The translations under genes were made by a program, and so were the position numbers. A DNA stretch of 64,000 nucleotides from CBDBBY01 sp965203215 (GTDB lineage Bacteria > Pseudomonadota > Alphaproteobacteria > Rhodobacterales > Rhodobacteraceae): positions 1,798,001-1,862,000 of the forward strand of contig CBDBBY010000001.1 of NCBI GenBank assembly GCA_965203215.1. Reading direction: 5' to 3'. This document shows, one piece after another, positions 8,640-17,157 of this stretch (position 1 is the first letter of the stretch; each line of letters starts with the position of its first letter). Below the pieces are notes generated by a model, which had not been told where the DNA came from, ran no database searches, and saw only the letters and a program-made list of their open reading frames with translations.

Positions 8640-9769
8640 CCGCGAGGAGATGATGGGCGTCTGGACCGAGCTTGTGCACCGCCATTCGGGGCGGGTGAGG
8701 TCCGCGGTCTCGGTCTCGGGACCGCAGCGTTGCACTATGGCATTTCAGCAGCAGACTCAGGAACTGGCGCGCCGATTGAACCGCCCGGTGCTGACCAGTG
8801 TTCTGGAAACCCGCATCCAAGCGATGACCGCGCATAAATTCTACGGCCGGTCGATGATCGTGCATATGGATCAAATCGGCGTGCTGAATGCGCAGACGGT
8901 ATTGATTCACGGCGTCTGGCAGACGAGCAGCGATCTGGACATCCTAGTGGCACCTTCAACACACAAGAGTCCCTTTGATGCTTGCCGGCTCGGGTGCGGC
9001 ATCTGCGATTCCATCAGGCGGATTGATAAGCCGCGTTTGCAATTCATTGAACTGCGCAACGCGAAAGAGGCGAAGTCGTTCAAATGGGCGGCCAGCTCGG
9101 ATCGGCTCGTCGCCGCCCGTCGAAGAGGGTTTCAAATAACTCGAACAAGCCACTAGTGTTACTACCGGTTAAAACTCTCCAAAAACACCGAAGTAAAATT
9201 CCCCAGTCTGGGGGCTGCGAATTCGTTCGGGGGCATGCTCCCGAACGAAAGCAGTCCAATATCCCATCCGATTTTTCTGCCGAAGGAGGCTCGAGTCAGG
9301 TGATAAACTGGAGAAGATTGTCATGTTGCAAGAACTGAAACGGGAAGGCTTTTCGACCAGCGTATCGCGCGACGGACGGGCGCGGCGCTGATGAGACAGG
9401 AGGATCGCATCGGGCGGCTGGAGCCGGGATACGAGGCCGATTTCCTGTGTTTCGATCTGGCGACGGACGGGTTCTTTCTGCTCAACTATCCGGCGGCGCA
9501 CGCGGTCTACGCCGATAGTCGGGCGCGCTGCGCGACGTTTGGGTTGCGGGCGCGAAGGTGCTCGCGGAACAGAACATCGCAACCGTTGGCGAATCCGCAA
9601 TCTGGGGCGAAATCAAGGGCCGAGTCGAGGTGATCCAAGAAAAGGTTCTGAGCGGCGTGCCGGGCAGGGCCGAGATGGAGCAATATCTGGTCGCGGCCTA
9701 TCGCAGATGCATGGATGATCCGTTGATACAGCCCTATCTGGGCCGAGTGAACTACTGCCCGCGCTACTG
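8640..9769 (+). pseudogene. decayed second copy of the TrzN-like amidohydrolase
   Basis: Two blocks match the gene at 5702-7210: 8645-8950 corresponds to about 6270-6560, and 9385-9769 to about 6820-7210, both readable as protein (for example AMTAHKFYGRSMI and MEQYLVAAYR). The 5' half of the gene is missing. About 260 bases of the middle are replaced by unrelated sequence at 8951-9384, and the second block has at least one frameshift near 9525 (GTCGGGCGCGCTGCGCGACG). It cannot make the enzyme. The copy ends YLGRVNYCPRY just before the duplicated flank. Confidence 0.88.
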
Positions 9770-10236
9770 AATGGGGCAACGCTCAATCGCACCTTACGCC
9801 ACGCCGAAAGCTCGGCGCTACCTTACGCCGACGGCGGTGCCAAAGTTTCCCATTGCAGGCAGGGCGTCTGGCATCCTTGCGGAATTGGCATTTTTTCTGT
9901 GCTGCTCATCCGCTCAAGACCGCGCTTGGAGCAGTTTTCAATCATGTTGAACCAAGTCGATTTAGGAATTCTCATATCTGCTCTGACTTGGTTCAATGTC
10001 CGTAATGCAGGAAACAGCGCATCCAAAATCTATTAATCATTCTCGAACGCAGCTAAATTGAACTCTGAAAAGTCTCAAATTAGAAACCCTTACACGCGGT
10101 TTACATGTCAGGGTCATAGCTGGAAAATATGCCGCGTCTTCGTGAGATCACTCGATATCTACCAAAGCCCAAAATCGGTGTTTTGAACGGCAGTCGTCCA
10201 CTTGACCAAAAAATATCCGTCTGCCACATAGCGTTC
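9770..10236. other. intergenic: duplicated flank then unassigned sequence
   Basis: The first 180 bases repeat 7211-7390. The remainder up to the methyltransferase start has no convincing gene. It is A+T-richer from about 9950 and may contain the promoter of the gene at 10237. Confidence 0.6.
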
Positions 10237-11679
10237 ATGGCGAATTTTCAGAGCGAGACCGTATGGACAGGCGACAACCTCGTCATCATGCGCGGCATGA
10301 ACAGCAAGTCGGTCGACCTGATTTATCTGGACCCGCCATTCAACTCGAACCGCGACTACGAAGCGCCAATCGGAAGCAAGGCAGCGGGTGCATATTTCAA
10401 GGACGCATGGACGCTTGCCGACGTGGACGTGCATGAGCACGGCGAACTGGCTGACCGAAACCCCGCCGCTTACGCAGTCATCGAAGCAGCACGTCAAGCC
10501 CACGGCAAAGGGATGCAGTCCTACCTGATCTTCATGGCCGTTCGGCTCCTCGAAATGCATCGACTGCTGAAACCGACCGGCTCAATCTACCTGCATTGCG
10601 ACGATGCGGCAGGGCATTATCTCAAGCTGCTCATGGACGGAATTTTCGGAGCAAGGCGATTTCGGAACGCAATCACATGGCGACGCTCGGTGGCGCATAA
10701 CGACCCTAGCCGATATGGTCGAATTTCCGATAGTCTGCTTTTCTATACCCGCGGCGACGAATGGACTTGGAACGTTGTCCGGGAGCCGTTAAGCGACGAG
10801 GATATCTGCAAAGCCTATCCGAGAGTGGACGAGAACGGCAACCGTTTCAGAGCGGATAATCTGACTGGTCCAATGCACGGTTCGGGCGGCGGCGAATCCG
10901 CTCGAGATTGGAACGGTTATAAAGTCGCTTCTCGCGGCAGAGTTTGGTCGCCGCCCAAAACCGGTGGCTACGCTGAGTATATCGAGCAAAAACGGATACC
11001 GAACTATCGATCAATCGAAGGAGTTCATGCGCGGCTGGACGAACTCGACAAAGCGGGATTGATTATTCATCCGAAAAAAGGTTTTTGGCCGAGCCTGAAG
11101 CGCTATGCGGAGGCGGATCAGGGAAAGCCGCTTCAAGACATAATTTACAAGCCGACGGGGCTGACGAACTATTCGGGTAGCGAGTATATCGGCTATCCAA
11201 CGCAGAAACCGCTTGCGTTGCTGGACCGGATCCTCCGCGCCAGCAGCAATTGTGACGACATGGTATTCGACCCGTTTTGCGGGTGCGCTACAACGCTTGT
11301 CGCCGCTGACAGATTGCAGCGGAAATGGGTTGGAGTTGACCTGTCGCCGCTTGCAATCACGCTCGTGAATGAGCGGATTAGAAAGGACAGAGGCGACTTG
11401 TGGGGCGGGGCGAACGCGCTGGACAATCCGCCACGACGCACGGATCTCGATCACATCCCAAACTATCGCACACAGCGGCATCGCCTGTATGGAGAGCAGG
11501 AGGGTGTATGCAAGGGCTGCGATACGCACTTCCCATTCCGAGTCATGGAGGTTGACCACATTTTGCCGCGTTCACGCGGCGGCACGGATCATCCAAATAA
11601 TTTGCAAGTCCTTTGCTCCGGCTGCAACCGGAGCAAAGGAGGCAATACTATGGCTGAGTGGCGGGCAAGAACTGCGTAG
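10237..11679 (+). CDS. beta-class DNA methyltransferase fused to an HNH nuclease domain
   Basis: A 480-residue protein with the amino-methyltransferase catalytic motif DPPFNSNRDY (32-41) ahead of the SAM-binding motif FDPFCGCATT (about 343), the order of beta-class N6-adenine/N4-cytosine enzymes. After it comes a C-terminal HNH domain: CKGC, then EVDHILPRSRGGTD (about 437-450), NLQVLCSGCNRSKGG. Methylation and nuclease chemistry thus sit in one chain. I start at ATG 10237 because MANFQSETVWTGDNL is the family-like beginning; an ATG at 10129 would add 36 unusual residues. No separate restriction enzyme is adjacent. Two putative defence genes follow on the opposite strand. Confidence 0.88.
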   Translation: MANFQSETVWTGDNLVIMRGMNSKSVDLIYLDPPFNSNRDYEAPIGSKAAGAYFKDAWTLADVDVHEHGELADRNPAAYAVIEAARQAHGKGMQSYLIFMAVRLLEMHRLLKPTGSIYLHCDDAAGHYLKLLMDGIFGARRFRNAITWRRSVAHNDPSRYGRISDSLLFYTRGDEWTWNVVREPLSDEDICKAYPRVDENGNRFRADNLTGPMHGSGGGESARDWNGYKVASRGRVWSPPKTGGYAEYIEQKRIPNYRSIEGVHARLDELDKAGLIIHPKKGFWPSLKRYAEADQGKPLQDIIYKPTGLTNYSGSEYIGYPTQKPLALLDRILRASSNCDDMVFDPFCGCATTLVAADRLQRKWVGVDLSPLAITLVNERIRKDRGDLWGGANALDNPPRRTDLDHIPNYRTQRHRLYGEQEGVCKGCDTHFPFRVMEVDHILPRSRGGTDHPNNLQVLCSGCNRSKGGNTMAEWRARTA

Positions 11680-11696
11680 GATGGAGAAATCCGAAC

Positions 11697-11819
11697 ATGA
11701 GCAACAACCGAAGCCGTCAATTGCGCCGACAAAGGAAAACAAAGATCATTAAACCAAGGCAACCCAAAAGATGGCTCGTGCTATCAAGCCGCTGGCAAGT
11801 AATCTTCTACAAGTACTAA
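11697..11819 (+). CDS. small basic hypothetical protein
   Basis: A 40-codon frame starts ATG 11697, 17 bases after the methyltransferase stop, and encodes a strongly basic peptide (MSNNRSRQLRRQRKTK). A GGAG lies 11-14 bases upstream. The composition could be chance. An overlapping 23-codon frame at 11681-11752 is equally weak. I do not recognise either. Confidence 0.25.
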   Translation: MSNNRSRQLRRQRKTKIIKPRQPKRWLVLSSRWQVIFYKY

Positions 11820-12050
11820 TTCTGTTTCCTTTCCTTTAATTGCGAACGACAAGGGCGGCCGCATTTGCTGCCCTCCGGCCTTGAAGACGAACTTTTGAAC
11901 TTCGACCGTGCCCTCGATGAGGCGGCGGCGTCCCACTCACGGATAATGAAGACGCTCTCCAGAGGCAGCAAGGGAGCGTGGAGTTTAATTCAAATGAACA
12001 GTGCTGCACTGCAATCAATCGTTCAAACAACCGAACGCCGCTATTGGAAA
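11820..12050. other. intergenic between convergent genes
   Basis: No gene recognised. The stretch separates the methyltransferase from the convergent NADAR gene; frames here lack any known motif. Confidence 0.5.
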
Positions 12051-13082
12051 TCACCCAAAAAGACTAGGTTGTGCGCTCAGAGGATGCTGGCCCATTGCGA
12101 TCTTATCAGCAATTTTCCGATAGGTCTTTTCTCCGATGCCATGCACCAAGAGGATGCTTTCCGCTGTCAGGAATGGCCCGTTGTCTTCGCGATACGCCAC
12201 GATTGTTTCGGCTAGTTTCAGCGTGATTCCTAGACGTGAATGTAAGGTTTCTGGGTCGGCTGTATTGATGTCGACGCGAGTGCAATAGGCGATGGCATCA
12301 GGGTTGACAGATACCTCTTCAACCATATTTGCAGGAGCTTTCATTATAGCGTCAATTGGCCGCTCTTCGCCAATGTTAAACATCCACAGACGGTTATCAC
12401 CGGAAACTTGGTAAATCTTCCCAATTTGCTTGCCGCGCAACAGAAAATCCGGTATAGGTAGCGGTTCAACGGACTGAAAGGAATTCGAAGGCTCCTTCTT
12501 TATCTGCTCCCGCAATTCCATCAGCAACCGTCCCAAAGCATTGGTACCCACCAGTGTCCTATCGCCCATAAGCTTGGCACCCCAAAAATCGTCCCGGCGA
12601 GAAAACTCGACGATTGGCAAATCCCCAGTCTCAAGCAGCGCATCTCGGAATCTATTCCAATTTTGCACCAGCTTAACTCGCAAGCACCAGCGCATAATCT
12701 TGACCCGAACTGAATCCCAATCAGAGCGTGAATTCTGACGATGCGGTTTGCTCTTCATCTTTGCCGTCCTCGGACTACGTTCAGCAATAATCCTGTCCTG
12801 TATTTCCGGAAGGTGAGGAAAACGACATGCTTGATACAAGGCCTCGGATGTTCGAATTTTAACGCCGTTGACGTGCAACGGAAAACCGCCAGCCATATTG
12901 GAAAGGGCACCAAATCTCTCCTTCGTTTTGCGGAAGACAGCGCATTTGGAATAGTCGTACTCTCGAATTCGAGATTTCGTGCGGAGATCGGTCAACGTAA
13001 CCATTTTGAATTGCCTATTGGACGTAAGCTCTACCTGAAAGCGGGTACCAGCGACTAAAAGGATGAGAGGACGGATCGCCAT
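12051..13082 (-). CDS. NADAR domain protein with C-terminal helix-hairpin-helix
   Basis: The 343-residue protein has a YbiA/NADAR core at about residues 48-195: FGALSNMAGGFPLHVNG, TSEALYQACRFP, the late DDFWGAKLMGDRTLVGTN box and GRLLMELRE. A ComEA-like helix-hairpin-helix pair follows at about 270-333 (VDINTADPETL, GPFLTAESILLVHGIG). NADAR proteins act on NAD/ADP-ribose and some remove ADP-ribose from guanine in DNA, so a DNA-binding HhH tail is a sensible partner. An internal ATG at residue 27 is an alternative start. It points toward the methyltransferase-HNH gene and is preceded on the same strand by a nucleoside-deoxyribosyltransferase-like gene. Confidence 0.84.
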   Translation of the reverse strand: MAIRPLILLVAGTRFQVELTSNRQFKMVTLTDLRTKSRIREYDYSKCAVFRKTKERFGALSNMAGGFPLHVNGVKIRTSEALYQACRFPHLPEIQDRIIAERSPRTAKMKSKPHRQNSRSDWDSVRVKIMRWCLRVKLVQNWNRFRDALLETGDLPIVEFSRRDDFWGAKLMGDRTLVGTNALGRLLMELREQIKKEPSNSFQSVEPLPIPDFLLRGKQIGKIYQVSGDNRLWMFNIGEERPIDAIMKAPANMVEEVSVNPDAIAYCTRVDINTADPETLHSRLGITLKLAETIVAYREDNGPFLTAESILLVHGIGEKTYRKIADKIAMGQHPLSAQPSLFG

Positions 13083-13245
13083 AGCAAAGGGTTTGCGAAG
13101 CAGCTTCGTCGGTGATCATTCATCTACTTTTTAGGAACGCAGTACGTACTGAAGCACTCAGGACACTCCTCGCTGCTTGCACAAACTGATGAGTCTTTGT
13201 TCCGCAAAGAAGAAAATGTCGCATTCTCATCGATCCGCCCTCGCC

Positions 13246-14325
13246 TCAGATGCGTGGACCCTCTCCGATAGCGGCGACAATACGGTTCGTAAGTGCTTTG
13301 CGGAATTCTTTCAGCTCATCCTCGCGCCAGAAGATGTGAAATCGCTGGCGCGTGTCAAAATGCAGATGCTCTTTATGATCCTCGTGGCAGGTGCAAACTA
13401 CAGGAATGTCCAGCCCGTCTGCGAAACCAGCCTCGAAATACACTCCGCCGCGAGGAATTGCGATCATCAGATCATCCTTATCCTTGGCTTCGACCAGCTC
13501 GCAGGTAAAGTCGGCAATGACGAGGCACGCTCGGCGGATTTCTGCGATGATCGCGTCATCTATCCGACTTGTACTCTCCGTCTGGTCGATCCGCACAGGC
13601 AGGTAGCCGGCATCTCGCAGAGCCGGTTCTATGGCTTCGTCATAGGCGGCCTGGGTCGACTGATGAATCCACATCGCAACGAACGCACTGTCGCTATCGG
13701 GCGTCGCGGAACGAAGAAGATCCAGCCTCTTCGCACCCCGGCCTGTAACTTTCCAAGAATTATAGTTTTTGTTTTCCCAGCAAATGTATTGCTCTTGGAT
13801 GGCCCATTCCGTCAAGACCATCAGCTCACTAAATTCCTGGCATTCGGTTGCGGCCATGCAGAGCTGGGTAAATTCCCAGTCCGGATCGGACGCATGTCCC
13901 TGCGTCGGGGTATCCCTCCAACTTACCGGCTGTGAAACTGGCACGGCGCGCTCTTCCGCCAGCAAGAGCAGTTCGTCCATCCGGGCTGCATAGCCAAGCC
14001 GGTTGCGGCGGGCCAGCGCCTTGAAATCGTCGGAGCCGCCAATTACGGGCACAGCGGAATTTCGATTTGCCTCGAAGATTGCCCGCGACACCGCTACCTG
14101 AAGGCGCTGCCGCTCAGTGCCATTGATCTCGGAGGTCAACGAAGGCGGCGGACCGGGGCGCATGCTTGCAAACATCCCGCCTGCCCTGAAAGAATGCCAA
14201 AACCAGTATTGCCCGTCCGAGCCTTTGCGAGAAACGTGCTTCGATCCCCAGATTGGACAGGCATTAGTTTGAACTTCGGCCCTGACCTGCGCCTCAACAT
14301 TCTGATCATATATCAATGATTTCAT
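13246..14325 (-). CDS. protein with C-terminal nucleoside 2-deoxyribosyltransferase-like domain
   Basis: In this 359-residue protein the last 150 residues carry the fold's pattern: SAFVAMWIHQSTQAAYDEAI, GYLPVRIDQTESTSRIDDAI, ACLVIADFT and GGVYFEAGFADGLDIPVV. Such domains resemble TIR/NDT-type nucleotide hydrolases and often appear in defence islands, where they could consume a nucleotide on infection. The N-terminal 200 residues are unassigned; a zinc-ribbon-like start retains only one Cys (NACPIWGS). It lies 163 bases upstream of the NADAR gene on the same strand. Function as an effector is inference. Confidence 0.7.
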   Translation of the reverse strand: MKSLIYDQNVEAQVRAEVQTNACPIWGSKHVSRKGSDGQYWFWHSFRAGGMFASMRPGPPPSLTSEINGTERQRLQVAVSRAIFEANRNSAVPVIGGSDDFKALARRNRLGYAARMDELLLLAEERAVPVSQPVSWRDTPTQGHASDPDWEFTQLCMAATECQEFSELMVLTEWAIQEQYICWENKNYNSWKVTGRGAKRLDLLRSATPDSDSAFVAMWIHQSTQAAYDEAIEPALRDAGYLPVRIDQTESTSRIDDAIIAEIRRACLVIADFTCELVEAKDKDDLMIAIPRGGVYFEAGFADGLDIPVVCTCHEDHKEHLHFDTRQRFHIFWREDELKEFRKALTNRIVAAIGEGPRI

Positions 14326-14620
14326 ACCCGTTTTCTCTCCCGCTTAAATCGCCTCGACTGCGAAACGGCGGCGATTTGTCTGTTTAGACGCCAACAAGCA
14401 CGAAATTATCCATACTGTGAACAAAAGCATCTCTCACGTAGAGAGAATCATTTTTGGATTCCAGAGGTTACGTTTTTCGTCTCTATGGTTCAGAAGCCGA
14501 ACTGGTGAAAGAGGCCAGTCTGGATACTGATTGAATCCGCTTCACAACACAGTCTCCACCAAGTTGAACATCGCCTGCCTTCTTGCAATATGTCTAGCGA
14601 GGAAACCATAGGAGGCTCAG

Positions 14621-14845
14621 GTGCAAGTCGATATTCATACGGCTAAAACCACGTTGCCTGATTTGATACTCCGTGCGGAAGCGGGTGAAGATGTGGTGAT
14701 TGCGCGGCGTGGCAAGCCCGCTGTGCGGTTGGTGCCCATTGTGGAGGGCAGAAGTCGAAGGTTTGGCCGGTTCAAGTCGCTTGAGGTCGTCGGCGACGTT
14801 GTCGCCCCGTTGGATGACGATGATCTGGCCAACTGGAAACGCTGA
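14621..14845 (+). CDS. Phd/VapB-type antitoxin
   Basis: The 74-residue protein begins MQVDIHTAKTTLPDLILRAE and carries DVVIARRGKPAVRLVPI, the Phd-superfamily antitoxin pattern. The short C-terminus DDDDLANWKR is typical of partners of PIN toxins. The start is a GTG preceded by GGAGG at about 14610. The last codons overlap the toxin frame by four bases (CTGA). It should bind and mask the toxin and repress its own promoter. Confidence 0.85.
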   Translation: MQVDIHTAKTTLPDLILRAEAGEDVVIARRGKPAVRLVPIVEGRSRRFGRFKSLEVVGDVVAPLDDDDLANWKR

Positions 14846-15243
14846 TAGCCGGGCCTCTCCTCGATACGCATCCGTTGATTTGGTTCGCGCCTGGCGACAC
14901 TACCCAAATGCCGCCGACCACCGCCAAATTGATCCAAGATTTGCAAATCGATGTTTTTGTGAGCGCTGCTTCGGTCTGGGAAATCGCCACAAAATCCCGC
15001 TCGGGCAAACTCACTGGCGTTGAGGACATCGCAGCCCGCCCGTCCTACCACGTTTCAGAACTGGCAATGTTGGGGCTGCCAATTACCTTGAATCACGCCA
15101 GCCGCGCCGGTCTCTTTGAAGCAGAACACCGCGATCCGTTTGATCGGATACTTGCTGCACAAAGCCAACTCGAAAACCTCGCCTTCGTGAGCGCGGACGT
15201 CGCGCTTGACACATTTGGTATTCAGAGGTTGTGGCCCAAATAA
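14842..15243 (+). CDS. VapC-like PIN-domain toxin with non-standard start
   Basis: The 133-residue PIN protein reads GPLLDTHPLIWFA with the first catalytic Asp, VSAASVWEIATKSRSG with the conserved Glu, and HRDPFDRILAAQ plus FVSADVALD with the later acids. These residues suit a Mg-dependent RNase. The only start placing the first Asp inside the protein is CTG 14842, overlapping the antitoxin stop as CTGA. An ATG at that place would be usual, so the start may have mutated and expression may be weak. TTG 14875 would remove the first catalytic residue. Confidence 0.72.
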   Translation: MIAGPLLDTHPLIWFAPGDTTQMPPTTAKLIQDLQIDVFVSAASVWEIATKSRSGKLTGVEDIAARPSYHVSELAMLGLPITLNHASRAGLFEAEHRDPFDRILAAQSQLENLAFVSADVALDTFGIQRLWPK

Positions 15244-15374
15244 TGAATCGCCCCGGGGCGGGCGGAGAGTTTTTTTGCCCAACAGTTACGCTGCCTTTTC
15301 AAGCCCGTTCTGTTGTTGGCGGAACGCGCCCTCCAATTCGCTTGGCGTTGGTCAACCGAAGGCTCAATGTATGG
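15244..15374. other. unassigned spacer before MITE cluster
   Basis: No gene seen. A GC-rich palindrome-like CGCCCCGGGGCGGGCG at 15250-15265 could act as a terminator for the VapBC pair but lacks a T tract. Confidence 0.35.
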
Positions 15375-15487
15375 GAGCGTTTCATCATTCTTGGTCAGGC
15401 AACAATTGCAGCCCACGAAGCACCGGACCCAAGCGATGCCCGTGAGCGCGGAACCGGCTTAGCCAAAAACATGAGACACACTCTCAC
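15375..15487. repeat. MITE-like repeat, class B (about 110 bp)
   Basis: The ends are GAGCGTTTCATCATTCTTGG on the left and CCAAAAACATGAGACACAC on the right, an imperfect terminal inverted repeat. The inside shares CAATTGCAGCCC and GGACCCAAGCGA with copies at 33357, 56100 and 58729. The terminal motif and inner bases resemble the left (5') end of the ISKra4-family element at 17898-19187. No coding capacity. Confidence 0.7.
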
Positions 15488-15493
15488 ATGATT

Positions 15494-15661
15494 GGGTGAA
15501 TCCCATATTTTTTGGCCGAAGGGGCTGCCGCTGGTCGAAAGCGAAAGCCAACCGCCCGCTCGCCGTCGAATGCTGTCTCGAAAACAACCGCAGACCAGAA
15601 ATCATCAATTGAAGGGATTGCCGCGCCGTAGTCGCCTAACCAAAAAAAATGGGATGCACCC
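15494..15661. repeat. MITE-like repeat, class A (168 bp)
   Basis: It starts GGGTGAATCCCATATTTTTT and ends AAAAAAAATGGGATGCACCC, matching the ISKra4-type termini. The interior encodes a vestigial transposase C-terminus (CTGGTCGAAAGCG onward), so it is an internal-deletion derivative of such an IS that keeps both ends and the last 40 or so codons. It abuts a class B copy. Other class A copies: 34729, 35317, 48290, 58851. Confidence 0.8.
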
Positions 15662-15900
15662 GCAAGAAAAACCGTTGGCCCGACTTCCTCAATTGGAGGG
15701 CTCGCATCGCCGCCACCGCTTGACCGCAAAACGTGCGACGCGCCCTCCCGTGAAACCTGTCCTTGAAATGCCCGAACCAATTTGCAGAATGATTGGCATG
15801 CAGCTCTGCTTGCTGGTAGCCGGTTGAACACAACTTGGTCGACCCGCGCCCCGCCGCGCAAGGCGGAGTACTGGCAATTCTTGAACTCAATCACAGCAAA
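15662..15900. other. unassigned, possibly a decayed repeat arm
   Basis: No gene. CCTCAATTGGAGGGCTCGC at about 15686 resembles the inner part of class A repeats, so this may be an older, eroded copy next to the fresh one. Confidence 0.35.
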
Positions 15901-17157
15901 ATGAACGGAATGACATCGCAGGACGCTGACGCTGCGCCGCCGCGAATCGAGCGGCTGAAGGTGCGGAACTTCCGGGCATTGCGGGACGTAGAGATTAAGC
16001 GGCTGACTCCGATGACGGTGCTCCTCGGCCCCAACGGCTGCGGCAAATCCACGGTGTTCGATGTGTTCGCATTCCTCGCGGAGTGCTTTTCGTCCGACCT
16101 AAGTTCTGCTTGGGACCGCCGCGGACGGGCCAAGGAACTCAAGACCCGCGACGCTGAAGGGCCGGTCACCTTCGAATTGGCGTACAGAGAGCGTCCGGGA
16201 ACGCCGCGCATCACCTACCATCTCGAGGTGGACGAATGCGACGGGAAACTGTCAGTCGTCCACGAGTGGTTGCGATGGAAACGGGGCGGCAGTGGCGCGC
16301 CGTTCCAGTTCTTGAAATACCGGAATGGCGAAGGCCAAGCGGTCCGCGGAGACGAACCCGACGCAGGAGACGAGAGGAAAGCAATCCCTCTCAAATCATC
16401 CGATATCTTGGCGGTCAGCGCGCTCGGGCAGTTCCAGGAACACCCGCGCGTGGCGGCGCTTCGTGACTTCGTCATGGGCTGGCACGTGTCCTGCCTGTCT
16501 GCCGACGGCGCGCCCAGCTGGGCCGAAGCGGGTCCGCAGGCGCATCTGAGCGCGAACGGCAGCAATCTCGCCAGCGTCATCCAGCATCTGAGCGAAAGGC
16601 ACCCCGAGCGGCTTAACCGAATCTTCAAAACTTTGCGCCGGCGCGTGCCGCGAATCGAGGGCGTGCTGACCGAGACCATGCCGGACGGTCGGCTGCGGCT
16701 GCAAATCAAGGATGCGCCGTTCAGCCGCTCGGTTCCTGGCCGCTTCGCTTCCGACGGCACGCTGAAGATGCTGGCCTATCTGGTGTTGCTTCATGACCCG
16801 AAGCCACCGCCCTTCATCGGCATCGAACAGCCGGAAAACTTCCTGCATCCGCGCCTGCTTCACGAATTGGCGGAAGAATTCGTTGCGGCCAGCGAGCACG
16901 CGCAGATGCTTGCCGCCACCCATTCGCCGTTCTTCCTGAACGCACTGAAGCCCGAACAGGCTCATGTCCTTTGGCGGGACCAAAAGGGGTACACGCAAGC
17001 GCGGCGAGTTGCCGACATTGATCGCGTGCACGATTTCATGGAGAGCGGCGCACTGCTCGGCGATCTCTGGATGGAAGGCTATTTCAACGTCGGCGACCCG
17101 TTAACCCGACATGGCGAGCAGCGCCAGCGCCGGAAGCGCATCACTTGGAATTCCTGA
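15901..17157 (+). CDS. AAA-family ATPase (AAA15/AAA21, OLD-like)
   Basis: A 418-residue SMC-like ATPase: IERLKVRNFRALRDVEI at 16-32, Walker A GPNGCGKST at 43-51, a signature-like RFASDGTLKMLAYL stretch (about 283), Walker B FIGIEQPENFLHP (about 308-320) and the His switch AATHSPFF. Such ATPases drive nuclease or toxin partners in defence systems. The following gene, overlapping by 13 bases, is a DUF4276 protein that often accompanies this ATPase type. I start at ATG 15901 because residues before it do not fit the family. The ATPase is intact although its partner is broken. Confidence 0.84.
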   Translation: MNGMTSQDADAAPPRIERLKVRNFRALRDVEIKRLTPMTVLLGPNGCGKSTVFDVFAFLAECFSSDLSSAWDRRGRAKELKTRDAEGPVTFELAYRERPGTPRITYHLEVDECDGKLSVVHEWLRWKRGGSGAPFQFLKYRNGEGQAVRGDEPDAGDERKAIPLKSSDILAVSALGQFQEHPRVAALRDFVMGWHVSCLSADGAPSWAEAGPQAHLSANGSNLASVIQHLSERHPERLNRIFKTLRRRVPRIEGVLTETMPDGRLRLQIKDAPFSRSVPGRFASDGTLKMLAYLVLLHDPKPPPFIGIEQPENFLHPRLLHELAEEFVAASEHAQMLAATHSPFFLNALKPEQAHVLWRDQKGYTQARRVADIDRVHDFMESGALLGDLWMEGYFNVGDPLTRHGEQRQRRKRITWNS

